Assembly (NCBI GenBank): GCA_910588025.1
Contig: CAJUQG010000024.1
Location: forward strand, 1 to 19,264
Direction of reading: 5' to 3'
Length of the DNA: 19,264 nt
Source: an uncultured Bacilli bacterium
GTDB lineage: Bacteria > Bacillota_I > Bacilli_A > RF39 > UBA660
The notes under the pieces are model-generated. The model worked only from the letters and a program-made list of their open reading frames with translations, made no database searches and was not told the origin of the DNA. Position numbers and translations under genes: made by a program. How positions within the stretch are numbered: the stretch's first letter is position 1; each line of letters begins with the position of its first letter. Below are positions 19,205 through 19,264 of the stretch, in pieces.

Positions 19205-19264
19205 ATGAGAGCAAAAGATATGATGAAACAACATGATTTTGTTTTTGATGATACCATACAAGAA
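19205..19264 (+). CDS. Start of a further early-operon gene (partial)
   Basis: An open frame begins at ATG 19205 and runs off the window after 20 codons (MRAKDMMKQHDFVFDD). GGAAAG at 19186-19191 is too far to be a good ribosome site and GTGAAG is weak, so the start is uncertain. Its position directly behind the anchored protein fits the tight operon spacing. Confidence 0.45.
   Translation, partial: MRAKDMMKQHDFVFDDTIQE

Larger units (their letters stand above)
3402..19264. mobile_element. Left part of an integrated temperate phage (prophage)
   Basis: From the end of tRNA-Glu to the window edge the genes follow a temperate-phage order: integrase, repressor region, divergent operator region, Cro, antirepressor, replication initiator, RecT recombination genes and SSB. 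No packaging, capsid, tail or lysis genes are reached, so the right end and attR lie beyond the window. The exact left boundary (attL) cannot be fixed without attR; 3402 is nominal. Confidence 0.85.

Overview
The window comes from a very AT-rich Gram-positive-type genome that uses the standard code (TGG for Trp, TGA as stop). Strong GGAG ribosome sites, short chromosomal genes and SpoVG and DnaD-type phage proteins point to a low-GC Firmicute, probably a Bacilli/Mollicutes-like gut lineage. The lineage is an inference. Two zones are clear: decaying host chromosome (1 to about 3400) and the left part of an integrated temperate phage (about 3400 to the end; its right end is outside the window).

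Host zone: a transposase-like tail (1-78), a two-helix membrane protein (127-438, minus), tRNA-Lys(CTT) with its own promoter and terminator, a SAM methyltransferase (844-1542), a frameshifted and truncated peptide deformylase fused to another gene remnant (1539-1948), a membrane-anchored GH3 beta-N-acetylhexosaminidase (1999-3144), and a tRNA-Ile(GAT)/tRNA-Glu(TTC) operon. The phage integrase lies just after tRNA-Glu, the usual arrangement for integration at a tRNA 3' end.

Lysogeny module (3466-6322, mostly minus): tyrosine integrase, a small structured RNA on the opposite strand (about 4679-4762) with a strong promoter and terminator, a zinc-ribbon membrane protein, an ImmA-like metalloprotease, a TPR-like protein and an XRE repressor. 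A divergent control region (6345-6466) holds three related operator palindromes and promoters for the repressor and for Cro.

Early lytic operon (6488-end, plus): Cro, a Bro-N/KilAC antirepressor, small proteins, an Xis-like HTH protein, a DnaD-type replication initiator with an 11-bp iteron array inside its gene, a winged-helix protein, coiled-coil proteins, a DUF6273-type protein, two SSB-family proteins, DUF1351, RecT, a metallo-beta-lactamase-fold protein, a NinB-like protein, SpoVG, a minimal cytosine-methyltransferase-like protein and small Cys-rich or membrane proteins. Three minus-strand genes (7921-8193, 8409-8927, 9527-9853) interrupt this operon and look like prophage-expressed morons.

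The most notable observations are: (1) the small RNA beside int exposes in a hairpin loop a segment perfectly complementary over 11 nt to the leader of the Xis-like gene; (2) the last ~100 bases of the DUF6273-type gene are strikingly poor in adenine and about half G+C, as expected of a diversity-generating-retroelement variable region, although no reverse transcriptase or template is in the window; (3) the helically phased iterons in the replication initiator gene; (4) the minus-strand cassettes with a shared leader motif and flanking direct repeats.
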